Assembly: GCA_963792785.1 (NCBI GenBank)
Contig: CAWBXO010000002.1
Span: 186,001-250,000, forward strand
Direction: 5' to 3'
DNA length: 64,000 bases
Source of the DNA: CAWIMX01 sp963792785
GTDB lineage: Bacteria; Acidobacteriota; Vicinamibacteria; Vicinamibacterales; CAVVIG01
Shown here: in pieces, positions 47,634 through 56,230 of the stretch
How the letters are laid out: each line of letters opens with the position of its first letter
Position numbering within the stretch: the first letter of the stretch is position 1
Translations under genes and position numbers: made by a program
Notes under the pieces: model-generated
The model's input: only the letters and a program-made list of their open reading frames with translations
Database searches by the model: none
Told to the model about the DNA's origin: nothing

Positions 47634-47660
47634 TAAACATATATTCTGGATACATGTTTA
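47634..47660. promoter_or_regulatory. 27-bp dyad, probable NsrR operator
   Basis: TAAACATATATT and GATACATGTTTA flank CTG; arms match at 10 of 12 bases (TAAACAT-x-TAT). AT-rich and 27 bp long, it resembles the NsrR consensus of two ~11-bp half-sites centred on AANATG(C/T)ATTT-like repeats. It lies 33 bp upstream of nsrR and 87 bp upstream of the NnrS-like start, so it could control both directions. Confidence 0.7.
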
Positions 47661-47746
47661 ATCCCCTCGCCACGAGGGTCTGCGCCACTAGTCCTCTGAA
47701 CGCGTGCACGCGACCCTGTAAGGATGCTTCGCTGACTTAGGCTCAC

Positions 47747-49042
47747 ATGCCCGCGACGCCGCGCACGCAACTGCCGCCCCGCCTGCTGCCGGTGCTCTAC
47801 TTTGGGGTCGCACATGTCGCGTTTGCGCTGGCGTGTCTGGCGGTGGCGCTCGATCCGCGCGGCGTGGCCGGCTTCTTCTACCACTCGCGGATGCTGGCGA
47901 TTGTGCACCTGGTGACGCTCGGCTGGATCACCGCCTCCATCCTCGGGTCGCTCTACATCGTCGGACCGGTCGCCCTGCGCGTGTGGATCCCGGCGACGTG
48001 GCTCGACTACACCGCGTTTGCCCTCGTCCTCATCGGCGTCGTCGGCATGGTGGCGCACTTCTGGCTCCAGGAGTACGGCGGCATGGCGTGGTCGGCTATC
48101 ACGGTCGGCACGGGCATTCTCCTGGTCGGCGTTCACGTCGCCAGGCGCCTGCGTCAGACGTCGCTGCCGCGTGCCATCAGCGCGCACATCATGCTCGCGT
48201 TTCTCAACATCCTCGCCGCCGCCACACTCGGCGTGCTCATCGGATTCGACAAGGTCTATCACTTTCTGCCGGGATTCGTGCTCGCCAACGTCTTCGCGCA
48301 CGCCCACCTCGCCGCACTCGGCTGGGCCACGATGATGGTGATCGGCGTGGCGTATCGACTGCTGCCGATGATTCTGCCCGCAGCCATGCCGCACGGACCG
48401 CGTCTGTGGCTCAGCGCGGTTCTGCTTCAAACGGGCGTGACCGGCCTGGTCATCACACTGTTGTGGCGCGGTCCGTTCGCGTGGATCTTTGCGCTGACCA
48501 TCGTGGGCGGGCTGGCAGCCTTCCTCTCGCAGGTCGTGTGGATGCTGCGCCGTCCGCGTCCGCGTCCGCCCAAGGTGCGCACGCCGGACCCCGCAGTCCT
48601 GCACGCGGGCGCATCGTTCGCCTGGCTCGCCGTCGCTGCCGCGCTTGGCGTCTGGCTCACCGTCGCCGAACCGTCGCCAAACATGCTGCGCATCGCAATG
48701 GCGTACGGTGTCTTCGGCCTCGTCGGATTCCTGGCGCAGATGGTCGTCGGCATGGAAGGGCGATTGCTGCCGATCTTTGCGTGGTACTGGGCATACGCCA
48801 ACACCGGATACCAGGGCCCCGTCCCGTCGCAGCACGAGATGCCTTGGCGCAACGGCCAGGAGCTCGCGTTCGTGCTGTGGCTGTTCGGCGTGCCGGCGCT
48901 GGCAGGCGGCCTGGCCTTCGATGCCATTCCGTTCGTCAGCGCCGCCGCCTGGTGCCTATTGGCCGCGTCCCTCGTCGACACGGTGAATGTGATCCGGATC
49001 GTGCGCTACGCGTTCGTGACACCGTCTTCGGCTCGGCTCTGA
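47747..49042 (+). CDS. NnrS-like/cytochrome-oxidase-subunit-I-like membrane protein
   Basis: 431 residues with about 12 TM helices. Histidines lie in membrane helices: AIVHLVTLGWITASILGSLY, FAHAHLAALGWATMMVIGVAYRLLPMI. These pairs fit haem ligation as in NnrS and in the haem-copper-oxidase-like NO-responsive membrane proteins. NnrS protects against NO stress. Divergent from nsrR with an operator between, 90 bases before the qNOR gene on the same strand. Confidence 0.75.
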   Translation: MPATPRTQLPPRLLPVLYFGVAHVAFALACLAVALDPRGVAGFFYHSRMLAIVHLVTLGWITASILGSLYIVGPVALRVWIPATWLDYTAFALVLIGVVGMVAHFWLQEYGGMAWSAITVGTGILLVGVHVARRLRQTSLPRAISAHIMLAFLNILAAATLGVLIGFDKVYHFLPGFVLANVFAHAHLAALGWATMMVIGVAYRLLPMILPAAMPHGPRLWLSAVLLQTGVTGLVITLLWRGPFAWIFALTIVGGLAAFLSQVVWMLRRPRPRPPKVRTPDPAVLHAGASFAWLAVAAALGVWLTVAEPSPNMLRIAMAYGVFGLVGFLAQMVVGMEGRLLPIFAWYWAYANTGYQGPVPSQHEMPWRNGQELAFVLWLFGVPALAGGLAFDAIPFVSAAAWCLLAASLVDTVNVIRIVRYAFVTPSSARL

Positions 49043-49132
49043 AGACCACGCGATGAGCTACGCGGTCGTCTTTGTCGCCCGGTAGTGGCCGGGTAGCGCC
49101 GACGCACGCCAAAACGGGAGGATATGCGGACA

Positions 49133-51445
49133 ATGTCTACCTTGACGCTCCCCGATCAGCCCGCACGACGCGGCTTGCTTGTCGCCACCGGCTGGATTCA
49201 AGCGGTTGTCATCGTGGTCTTATGCGGGTTTCTCATTCTGGGCATACTCGCCTATCTCACCTACACCGACGAGCCGCCCATCGCGGCGCAGGTGGTGGAT
49301 CCGGCCGGACATGTCCTCTTCACGGGAGCGGATGTCATCGCCGGCCAGGAAGTCTTTCTTCGGAACGGGCTGATGGAATATGGCTCGATTTTCGGTCATG
49401 GCGCGTATCTTGGCCCCGACTTCACCGCCGATTATCTCCATCGCGCCGCCTCGATGGTCATCGACCACTATGGAGGCTCGTCATCGGAAGCCGCCAGGCA
49501 GCGAACCATCACCGACTTCAAAGCGAATCGCTACGACAGCGTCACGGGCGCGCTCACGTATACAGAGGCGCAGGCCGAGGCGTTTCGGAAGCTCGAGGTT
49601 TACTACGCTGATTTCCTGGGAGCCCCCACGAGCCAGTCTGGATTGCGGCCATCCGCCATCACCGATCCCCACCACATCGCACAGTTGACGGCATTCTTCA
49701 GTTGGTCCGCATGGGCGGCGTCCACGTTGCGTCCCAATCTCGCGTACTCGTATACGAACAATTGGCCTCCTGAGCCGCTGGTCGACAATCACGCCACTGC
49801 CGATGCCATTGTCTGGAGCGTCCTCTCGCTGGTCGCCCTGCTGGGCGGCATCGGGTTGTTGCTCGCGGCGTTTGGCCGGTGGAATTTTCTGGGCTGGCAC
49901 GGCCGGGAGGACCAGCGCGTCTCCTTCCGCCCTCCAGACGAGGTCGTCTTGACGCCCGCGCAGCGGTCGTGCGCGTGGTTTTTTCTGGTGATGGCCGTCT
50001 TGTTTTGCCTGCAAGCGCTCTTGGGAGGCGCCACACAACACTATCGCGCGGAGATCGGCGACTTTTTCGGTTTTGACCTCGCGCGCATTCTGCCGTTCAA
50101 CATCGCGCGCACGTGGCATCTTCAGCTGGCGATTTTCTGGGTATCCACCTCGTTTCTCGCGGCCGGCATCTTCCTCGCGCCCATGATTACGGGGCGAGAG
50201 CCGCGCGGCCAGAACTGGTTGTCCTACGGACTGCTGGCCGCATTGGTCGTCGTCGTTGTCGGCAGTGTGGCTGGTGAGTACGCGGGGATCAACGGATGGA
50301 TTCAGCGCGGCTGGTCCTGGTTCGGGGCACAGGGTTTCGAGTACCTCGATCTGGGACGCTTCTGGCAGATTCTTCTGACGGTGGGCCTGGCGTTCTGGGT
50401 GATCATCCTGTTCCGCGGCCTGCGTGGCCGGCTGCGCTCGGAACACCTGGGTAACATGCCCTGGCTGTTTCTGTTCTCGGCGCTTTCCATTCCGGCGTTC
50501 TATGCCGTCGGCTTGCTGGCCCAGACCGACTCACACTTCACCACGACGGATTTCTGGCGCTTCTGGGTCGTCCACTTGTGGGTGGAAGACTTCCTCGAAC
50601 TGTTCACGACCATCCTGGTCGCCTACATCTTTGTCCTGCTCGGCGTGGTCTATGAACGAGTCGCCCTGAAGGTGATTTACCTGGACATCCTGCTGTATTC
50701 CGCCGGTGGCGTCGTCGGCACGATGCACCACGTGTATTTCTCAGGTGAGCCGTCGATTCATATGGCGCTGGGGGCGTTCTTTTCAGCGGCGGAGGTGATT
50801 CCGCTGACCTTCCTCACGCTCGAAGCGTGGAGTTTTCTCCAGCTGGGCGCGCAGCAAAGTTCAGACTCGCGCACGCCATTTCCGCATTTCTGGGCGGTGA
50901 TGTTTCTCGCGGCCGTGGGCTTCTGGAACTTTCTGGGTGCAGGGATTTTCGGCTTCTTGGTGAACCTTCCGATTGTGTCCTATTACGAAATCGGAACGGC
51001 GCTGACGGCCAACCACGCGCACGCGGCCATGATGGGAGTCTACGGGATGCTCGCGGTCGCGTTGGCGTTGTTTTGTTTGCGATACATGATTCCCGAAGCT
51101 CGCTGGAGTGACCGTGCGGCCAAGATCAGCTTCTGGTCGCTGAACATCGGGCTCGCCTGGATGGTCTTTGCGACGCTCTTTCCTGTGGGCATCCTGCAGC
51201 TCTATCACTCGGTCAGCGCCGGATATTTCGACGCGCGATCGTTGGAGTTCCTGTCGAATCGCACCAACGCATTCCTGGAATGGCTGCGCCTCCCGGGGGA
51301 CACGTTGTTCATCCTCGGGGGGACTCTGCCCATCGTGTATCTGGCGTGGCTCGGCGTGCGTCGCATGACACCTCGAAGCACGCTTGAAGAACCCACTGAC
51401 GTGTTGTTCACCGAGATTGTGGAGTCGAAGAGCGCCCACGCATGA
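49133..51445 (+). CDS. norZ: quinol-dependent nitric oxide reductase (qNOR)
   Basis: 770 residues. An N-terminal hydrophilic cytochrome-c-like extension without haem (residues ~1-230) is fused to a NorB-like 12-13 TM catalytic core, which is the qNOR layout. Histidines: RTWHLQLAIFWVSTSFLAAGIF, VGTMHHVYFSG, ANHAHAAMMGVYG. The acidic pair is in VHLWVEDFLELF. Reduces two NO to N2O with menaquinol or ubiquinol. The ATG 49133 is 11 bases after GGGAGG; ATG 49124 is too near. The next gene overlaps its stop. Confidence 0.9.
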   Translation: MSTLTLPDQPARRGLLVATGWIQAVVIVVLCGFLILGILAYLTYTDEPPIAAQVVDPAGHVLFTGADVIAGQEVFLRNGLMEYGSIFGHGAYLGPDFTADYLHRAASMVIDHYGGSSSEAARQRTITDFKANRYDSVTGALTYTEAQAEAFRKLEVYYADFLGAPTSQSGLRPSAITDPHHIAQLTAFFSWSAWAASTLRPNLAYSYTNNWPPEPLVDNHATADAIVWSVLSLVALLGGIGLLLAAFGRWNFLGWHGREDQRVSFRPPDEVVLTPAQRSCAWFFLVMAVLFCLQALLGGATQHYRAEIGDFFGFDLARILPFNIARTWHLQLAIFWVSTSFLAAGIFLAPMITGREPRGQNWLSYGLLAALVVVVVGSVAGEYAGINGWIQRGWSWFGAQGFEYLDLGRFWQILLTVGLAFWVIILFRGLRGRLRSEHLGNMPWLFLFSALSIPAFYAVGLLAQTDSHFTTTDFWRFWVVHLWVEDFLELFTTILVAYIFVLLGVVYERVALKVIYLDILLYSAGGVVGTMHHVYFSGEPSIHMALGAFFSAAEVIPLTFLTLEAWSFLQLGAQQSSDSRTPFPHFWAVMFLAAVGFWNFLGAGIFGFLVNLPIVSYYEIGTALTANHAHAAMMGVYGMLAVALALFCLRYMIPEARWSDRAAKISFWSLNIGLAWMVFATLFPVGILQLYHSVSAGYFDARSLEFLSNRTNAFLEWLRLPGDTLFILGGTLPIVYLAWLGVRRMTPRSTLEEPTDVLFTEIVESKSAHA

Positions 51446-51960
51446 TGGCCGGCGTCCACGTCGAAGTTGTGCTGGCGGCCAGCTATGCGATCTTCCTGGT
51501 CGGGGTCGCGTACATCCTGGAGTGCCTGGCGCGCGGTTCTCATCAGCGCTCGGAGCGCTACCGAAACTCCGGGTTTGTGTACCTACACGACAGGGATGAA
51601 TGGGAATGTCCGGCGAACCGGCCACTGCGGCGCACCGCGACAGATCATCAGCGCCGTGTTGTGCACTATCGCGCGCCTGCCGACGCATGCAACGCCTGCG
51701 CTCTCAAGAGTGACTGCACCGATTCGGACGACGGACGCCTGCTCGAGAGGCATCTGGATTCGTGGGTCGAATCGGAACTCCGCCGATTTCATCGCGGAAT
51801 CTCTCTTGTCTTGCTGGTGCTGGCCACGCTCATTCTCATCGCTGAGACGGTCCGGCATGGTGAGCCGCGCGAAGTGCTCCTTCTGGTCTCCCTGCTGGTG
51901 CCTGTAGGGCTCGCCGAGACGCAGCTCTTTGTCTCGTTCTTCACGCGCCAAGGATCGTAG
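51442..51960 (+). CDS. membrane protein with an IS1182-transposase-like cysteine cluster, coupled to qNOR
   Basis: 172 residues. TM helices at about 8-28, 120-136 and 144-166. Between the first two is a cytoplasmic loop with Cys56 (WECPANRPLRR), VVHYRAP and Cys83, Cys86, Cys92 (DACNACALKSDCT). This C-x26-C-x2-C-x5-C order and the Tyr resemble the zinc-binding C-terminal part of IS1182-type transposases, but here inside a membrane protein. May bind zinc or an Fe-S cluster. Overlap with the qNOR stop (ATGA) makes translation coupled, so it likely supports the reductase or senses NO. Confidence 0.78.
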   Translation: MMAGVHVEVVLAASYAIFLVGVAYILECLARGSHQRSERYRNSGFVYLHDRDEWECPANRPLRRTATDHQRRVVHYRAPADACNACALKSDCTDSDDGRLLERHLDSWVESELRRFHRGISLVLLVLATLILIAETVRHGEPREVLLLVSLLVPVGLAETQLFVSFFTRQGS

Positions 51961-52105
51961 TCGCGCAGAGCCTCGTAGGTGTCGTGTCGGTAACGAAAGA
52001 CCACGCAGTGTCGGGCGATGCGCATGGAACTGACGTGCCCCGTAGCGCAGCAGCCACTTGACGCCGAGCCTGGCCTGTTAAGATTGTGAAGCGGAATCTT
52101 CCAGA

Positions 52106-53038
52106 ATGCAGGTCGGTATGAATGATGAGGACGCGGTCGCCCGAAGCTCGATTGAAGAGCTCGCGAGTGAGTTTCGCAATTTCGAAGAAATCGCCAAGGG
52201 CATCGTCCCTCGGCCCGGAAGCATCCCATCTCTCATGGGCATACAGGTGTACGGTGAGACCCTGCCCTTGAACGGTATCGTGGGCGGCGACCATCTCATC
52301 TACGTGGATTTCAAAAAGCGCCACGATCTCGATGCCCGCATCAAGGTGGCCGAGGAGGCGGGGCGACCGGACATTGCGGCCTGCCTGGACCGCTGCCGCA
52401 GGATGGCCGGAGTCGCGCTCATCGACGTGTCCGGCCATCGGGGTACCGACGCGATGCTCGCCGCGATGTTTCACCAGGCGTTTCTGCTCGGCGTCCTGTA
52501 CGAGCTGGACATGTCGGGTCATGTCACCAAGCGCCTGTTTGAGAACCTCAACCAGCGCTTCTACCGCACGTCGAACAGGAGCAAGTACATCACCGCCGTC
52601 TACGGTGAGATATCCGAGGATGCCACGTTTCGCTTTCTCCTGGCGGCGCACCCGCCACCCATCGTCTTCTCGGCGGCGAACGACCGCTTCATGGAAGTGG
52701 ATCCCGAGAAGTGCATCTCGTTTCCTCCCCTGGGCACGTTACCGTCACAGACCGTCGTCGATCGGCACCGGAGCAAGGGCACGATGGGCTTCAAGAAACG
52801 ATACGAAACGAACAAGTGGACGCTGATGGGCAGCGGCGACATCTTGTTGCTGTACACCGACGGCCTCGGGGAACACGAGCGTCACGGCGAACCCTATGTC
52901 CCCGATCGCCTGGAGCAGACCATTCGCGGCGTGAAACATCTCTCCGCGACCGACATCGTCCACGCCGTCCTTGAGGACCTCCAGCAGTTTGCCAAGCCGG
53001 TCGACGACGTGAGCCTCGTCGCCATCAAGAAACTCTGA
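52106..53038 (+). CDS. PP2C-like SpoIIE phosphatase
   Basis: 310 residues, ATG 52106 (ATG 52118 also possible). SpoIIE/RsbU-type PPM domain: VGGDHLIYVDF, GVALIDVSGHRGTDAMLAAM, FNLNQRFYRTSN-like block, LLAAHPPPIVF and GDILLLYTDGL followed by VDDVSLVAI. Acidic Asp residues at these positions bind two Mg/Mn ions. N-terminus (residues 1-45) has no known sensor. Dephosphorylates an anti-anti-sigma (STAS) or similar protein; no partner in the cluster. Confidence 0.83.
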   Translation: MQVGMNDEDAVARSSIEELASEFRNFEEIAKGIVPRPGSIPSLMGIQVYGETLPLNGIVGGDHLIYVDFKKRHDLDARIKVAEEAGRPDIAACLDRCRRMAGVALIDVSGHRGTDAMLAAMFHQAFLLGVLYELDMSGHVTKRLFENLNQRFYRTSNRSKYITAVYGEISEDATFRFLLAAHPPPIVFSAANDRFMEVDPEKCISFPPLGTLPSQTVVDRHRSKGTMGFKKRYETNKWTLMGSGDILLLYTDGLGEHERHGEPYVPDRLEQTIRGVKHLSATDIVHAVLEDLQQFAKPVDDVSLVAIKKL

Positions 53039-53045
53039 GCGACCG

Positions 53046-53306
53046 TCAATGCGTGTTCGGTCTCTGGATCTTCCGCAGTTCCTGCACGCGGTACGGGTGC
53101 TTCGCCGCGCAATGCGGACACGGCACGATCATCGTCCCGCTCCCGCCGAACGAAATCGATGTCTTCTCGTCGCCCGCCAAGACGGGAATCGCCTCCCGGC
53201 ACGTATGGCACTCGTAGCCGAGGTACCACTGGCCCGGAAGGCCGGTGTCAGATTCTCGCGACGACAGAGGAGAGAACTGACGGAGCGAGAGGACGCTGCC
53301 GGTCAT
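53046..53306 (-). CDS. small zinc-ribbon protein
   Basis: 86 residues. Two C-x2-C knuckles: GYECHTCREAIPVL and VPCPHCAAKHPYRV, with a beta region between (TSISFGGSGTMIV). Structure should be a single zinc ribbon. N-terminal ~25 residues are unconserved-looking, so the real start may be nearer WYLGYECHTC. Converges with the phosphatase gene; 7 bases after the IscA-like stop (same operon direction). Confidence 0.65.
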   Translation of the reverse strand: MTGSVLSLRQFSPLSSRESDTGLPGQWYLGYECHTCREAIPVLAGDEKTSISFGGSGTMIVPCPHCAAKHPYRVQELRKIQRPNTH

Positions 53307-53312
53307 CCGTGT

Positions 53313-53588
53313 CTACTCGGTCGAGAAGGACGACCCGCAGCCGCACGTGGATTTCGCGTTCGGATTCTTGATGGTGAAACCACCGCCGGTGACGGTGTCG
53401 ACGAAATCGACCTCGGCGTTCTTCAAGTATTGGATGCTGATCGGGTCGACGAACAACTTGATGCCGTGCGACTCGAACACCTGATCGCCGGCGCCCTGAC
53501 CGTTCTCTTCGATCATCATGCCGTACTGAAAGCCCGAGCACCCGCCGCCCTGGACGTAGACGCGGAGGCCGCGCCCACAAGCGTGCAA
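53313..53588 (-). CDS. IscA/ErpA-type A-type Fe-S carrier, N-terminal helix missing
   Basis: Clear family core: GLRVYVQGGGCSGFQYGMM, GIKLFVDPISIQYLKNAEVDFVD and the final CGCGSSFS, giving the three conserved cysteines of A-type scaffold proteins. I start at TTG 53588, the last plausible in-frame codon. That leaves ~92 residues, versus ~107 usual, and drops the first helix. The upstream 60 bases give no IscA-like N-terminus in any frame. Truncated or rearranged; activity uncertain. Carries Fe-S clusters to apo-proteins. Confidence 0.65.
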   Translation of the reverse strand: MHACGRGLRVYVQGGGCSGFQYGMMIEENGQGAGDQVFESHGIKLFVDPISIQYLKNAEVDFVDTVTGGGFTIKNPNAKSTCGCGSSFSTE

Positions 53589-53650
53589 TGGGATAGCACG
53601 GCTGTGGATGCTGCAACAGCCGATCCGGGCCGAGCGCCACCCGGCACAGG

Positions 53651-54178
53651 TCAGTGAACGGCCGTCCAGTCTTTGATCAACAGGTCCACGAACGCCTGGA
53701 TCTCGGCATCCAGATCGCTGAGGTCGCCCGCCGGCACGCCCACGACGTCGTGCGCATCCCACGTCATCGCATCGACGATGTTCGACTCGCTGACCAGGGA
53801 GCGTACGGTCTGGCGCACCTGCAGCTGAATGGCCACGGCGGCGACGTCCCCGCCAGGAATGAAGAGCGCGTTGAGGTGCAGGTAGAGGTACGCCTTCGCC
53901 GGGCTCGGATTGTCGCGTTGTGACGCGTAAACGGTAATCCCGCCACGGTCGAGACGGCGCGTCACTTCCGCCTGAATCGCCGTGGCGGAGAGACCGCGGC
54001 CCGCCAGCTCGGGCTGAATGGGCTCCACCAGGACCTCGAGCCCGGGCAGCCCGCGAAGCGTGTCGCGCCCGGTTGCCACGAACATCTGGGCGCTGGCGAT
54101 TGCCGCCGCCGACAGGAGGGCTGCCGCCGTCGCCGTTCGAATGGCGAGCGGCCCGATCACGGGCGAGAAGCGGTGCAT
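53651..54178 (-). CDS. secreted protein of unknown function
   Basis: 175 residues, ATG 54178, a signal peptide (AIRTATAAALLSAAAIASAQ), then DTLRGLPGLEVLVEPIQPEL, GLSATAIQAEVTRRLDRGGITVYASQ and VAIQLQVRQTVRSLVSESNIVDAMTW. The repeated ala/leu amphipathic segments and Val/Ile strands suggest an alpha/beta fold. Seven bases downstream of the HTH-GAF gene. No family recognised. Confidence 0.7.
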   Translation of the reverse strand: MHRFSPVIGPLAIRTATAAALLSAAAIASAQMFVATGRDTLRGLPGLEVLVEPIQPELAGRGLSATAIQAEVTRRLDRGGITVYASQRDNPSPAKAYLYLHLNALFIPGGDVAAVAIQLQVRQTVRSLVSESNIVDAMTWDAHDVVGVPAGDLSDLDAEIQAFVDLLIKDWTAVH

Positions 54179-54185
54179 GCCGATT

Positions 54186-55046
54186 TCAGGCGAGCCGTCG
54201 ATCGGCCGTCGCAACGGGCTGCGTGGCCAGAACGGCGCGTGCCAGGAGCGCCGCGAACATGGCGGCCAGCGCCCGAGTCGAGTCCCTCCGTTCGTCGCCG
54301 TTCCGGAACTCCATCGCCAGGACACCCACGCATCCATCAGGCGCTGGCAGCGGCGCCGTCACCGCGCCCGTCGCGCCGTCGCCGCTGTTCACGACACACA
54401 TCTGGCTGGAGCGAAACGCCGCCGCCGTCACGTTTTCAGCATCGGGTCGAACGGTTGGCAGCCGGGCGACGAGCGCCTCGGGATAGCCATGCGCCCATGC
54501 GGCCTTCAGCGTCGCGGCTTTCGGCTGCCAGACCCACACGACCACGCCCGCCGCGTTGAGAAGTCGCGCCGTCTCGCGAAGCAGGGGCTCCACCCGGCCG
54601 GGTTGGTCCGCATCGAGTCGAGCCAGGTCGGTGCACAGCTGCGCCGCCGCGGCCAGATCCGGCGTCCGCTGGGCAGCCGCCGGGGCGGCTGGCGCAATTT
54701 CGCCGGCCGGCGGACGCAGCCGCTCGATCGATTCACGGCCGGCCCGGAGGAGAAAGCCCAACCGCGTCGACGGCGCGTCGTCGCCCTCGTCCGGCACCAC
54801 CGGGTCGGGTTCAGGATGACGCTCCTGCCATTCGCGGACGACGGCGTCGGGATCGAGACCGATGGCGGTGGCATAGGCCCGGATGAAACCGCGGCGGAAG
54901 ATGCCGCCCGGCCAGTCGGAGAGGTCTCCGCGTTCCAGCCCCTCCAGATGTGAAACCTTGATCTTGGTTCGAGCCGAGACCGCCTCGAGCGTGATGTGCA
55001 GACGCTCCCGTTGCTGACGCAGCCGAGCCCCGAACTCATCAGTCAC
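54186..55046 (-). CDS. RodZ-like HTH plus GAF-like regulator
   Basis: Start GTG 55046. N-terminal HTH_25 domain (ARLRQQRERLHITLEAVSARTKIKVSHLEGLERGDLSDWPGGIFRRGFIRAYATAIGLDP), the RodZ-like HTH. After a Pro/Ala linker (from about residue 90) comes a GAF-like sensor: LCTDLARLDADQPGRVEPLL, NAAGVVVWVWQPKAATLKAAWAHGY, DAENVTAAAFRSSQMCVV, CVGVLAMEF. No TM helix, so cytoplasmic. The GAF Cys or pocket might bind a small ligand. Part of an operon with a second HTH protein and a PilZ protein. Confidence 0.8.
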   Translation of the reverse strand: MTDEFGARLRQQRERLHITLEAVSARTKIKVSHLEGLERGDLSDWPGGIFRRGFIRAYATAIGLDPDAVVREWQERHPEPDPVVPDEGDDAPSTRLGFLLRAGRESIERLRPPAGEIAPAAPAAAQRTPDLAAAAQLCTDLARLDADQPGRVEPLLRETARLLNAAGVVVWVWQPKAATLKAAWAHGYPEALVARLPTVRPDAENVTAAAFRSSQMCVVNSGDGATGAVTAPLPAPDGCVGVLAMEFRNGDERRDSTRALAAMFAALLARAVLATQPVATADRRLA

Positions 55047-55133
55047 GGGCGCATCATCCTTCAAGGCCCGAGAGTACCAGCACCGGTGGCGCCGCGCAAT
55101 GCCTGGTTCCGACGATCGTTGACACAAACCGCG

Positions 55134-55403
55134 CTACGCGACGTACGCGATCGCGTCGACGGCACTCCGCCAGGCGTCCAGTTGGCCGGATTCAGCGGCG
55201 ACGAGCCTCGCTCCGCACCGGACCACGTCGCCGAGCGTGCGATCGGTCCATACCGGCTGCGCGGCCAGCGTCACCTGCCGGTCGGTGAGGTGCACGGCGA
55301 TCGGCGACGTCAGGTCCTGGGATGCCTCGGGCGGGATCTCGAACCGCAGGCCGTCGTAACTCACGTCGAGCACGAGCGCGGCGTCGTGCCCCACACGGGC
55401 CAC
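55134..55403 (-). CDS. PilZ domain (c-di-GMP binding) protein
   Basis: 89 residues by the annotated GTG at 55403: ARVGHDAALVLDVSYDGLRFEIPPEA is the PilZ beta barrel, with D-x-S-x-x-G core. The c-di-GMP arginine motif, RRRSPR (from D-S-R-R-R-S-P-R-W-S), lies just upstream in the same open frame at about 55422-55439, with no start codon preceding it. So the true N-terminus is probably upstream, overlapping the neighbouring gene's end, or the frame has an indel. Confidence 0.68.
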   Translation of the reverse strand: MARVGHDAALVLDVSYDGLRFEIPPEASQDLTSPIAVHLTDRQVTLAAQPVWTDRTLGDVVRCGARLVAAESGQLDAWRSAVDAIAYVA

Positions 55404-55443
55404 GAGTCGGCCGGCGGCGGACCAGCGAGGCGATCGACGCCGA

Positions 55444-56070
55444 CTATCGAGTGGCGGCGGGGATCGGCGCGGCGCGGTCAGGCGAAGCGCTCCCGAACCT
55501 GACTACTCCGAGCACCGGCGTGCCGGGCTTCTGGCGAATCTGCACGTCGCGCCATGAGAGCCACAGCCTGTGTCCCAGGCCGATCACCACGAGGCAATGC
55601 ACCGAGGCGAGAAGAGCCGCGGCCACCCAGAGGTTCGCGTCCAGAAACCGGATCACCACGGCGACGAGTCCCAGCGCAGCGCACCATTCGACGATTCCAG
55701 CCAGCATGCCTGTCGTGGACGAGCCGACGCGCCACCACTCGCGTTCGCCTGCCAACCGAAGCCGTGGTGTTCCGCCGTCGTCCGACGCCTCGACCATCGC
55801 GGTGCTGGGTGCCGGGCCCACCCCTTCGGCATAGAGGTGCGTGAACTGCGCGACGAGCGGTTCGGCGGGCAGGCCGATCGCCGTCACGTACTGGCGAAAG
55901 AAGTCCCGCCGGTAGACCCCGAGGGGCCAGTCCGTAAGATCCCCACGCTCGAGTCCCGCGAGCAGGGGCAGCCTGATCTTCGTCGACTTGGCGATCGCTG
56001 CCAGCGCGACGCCACGACATTCGCGCTCGTTCTTGAGCCAGCGGCCGAAGGACCCTTTGTCCATGATCAT
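55444..56070 (-). CDS. RodZ-like HTH protein with C-terminal TM helices
   Basis: 208 residues, start ATG 56070 (ATG 56064 also possible). N-terminal HTH_25: GRWLKNERECRGVALAAIAKSTKIRLPLLAGLERGDLTDWPLGVYRRDFFRQYVTAIGL. The second half has TM helices (GMLAGIVEWCAALGLVAVVIRFL; LWVAAALLASVHCLVVIGLG), so it is a membrane-bound HTH similar in design to RodZ. It leads the operon with PilZ and the HTH-GAF gene; the shared HTH motif suggests that these regulators bind related sites. Confidence 0.78.
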   Translation of the reverse strand: MIMDKGSFGRWLKNERECRGVALAAIAKSTKIRLPLLAGLERGDLTDWPLGVYRRDFFRQYVTAIGLPAEPLVAQFTHLYAEGVGPAPSTAMVEASDDGGTPRLRLAGEREWWRVGSSTTGMLAGIVEWCAALGLVAVVIRFLDANLWVAAALLASVHCLVVIGLGHRLWLSWRDVQIRQKPGTPVLGVVRFGSASPDRAAPIPAATR

Positions 56071-56230
56071 CGAAGTCCGTCCCGTCCGTTCAATCGCCAC
56101 GGTGTGATGTGACGGAAAGATACCCGGAGCGGCGACGCGGCTTCAAGCTGATTCCAGGCGCGAACCGGGACGGCAAACAACCAGCGGCTGACTTCTTACG
56201 CCGGTCTGAGCGGTCGAGAGATGCCGGCCA

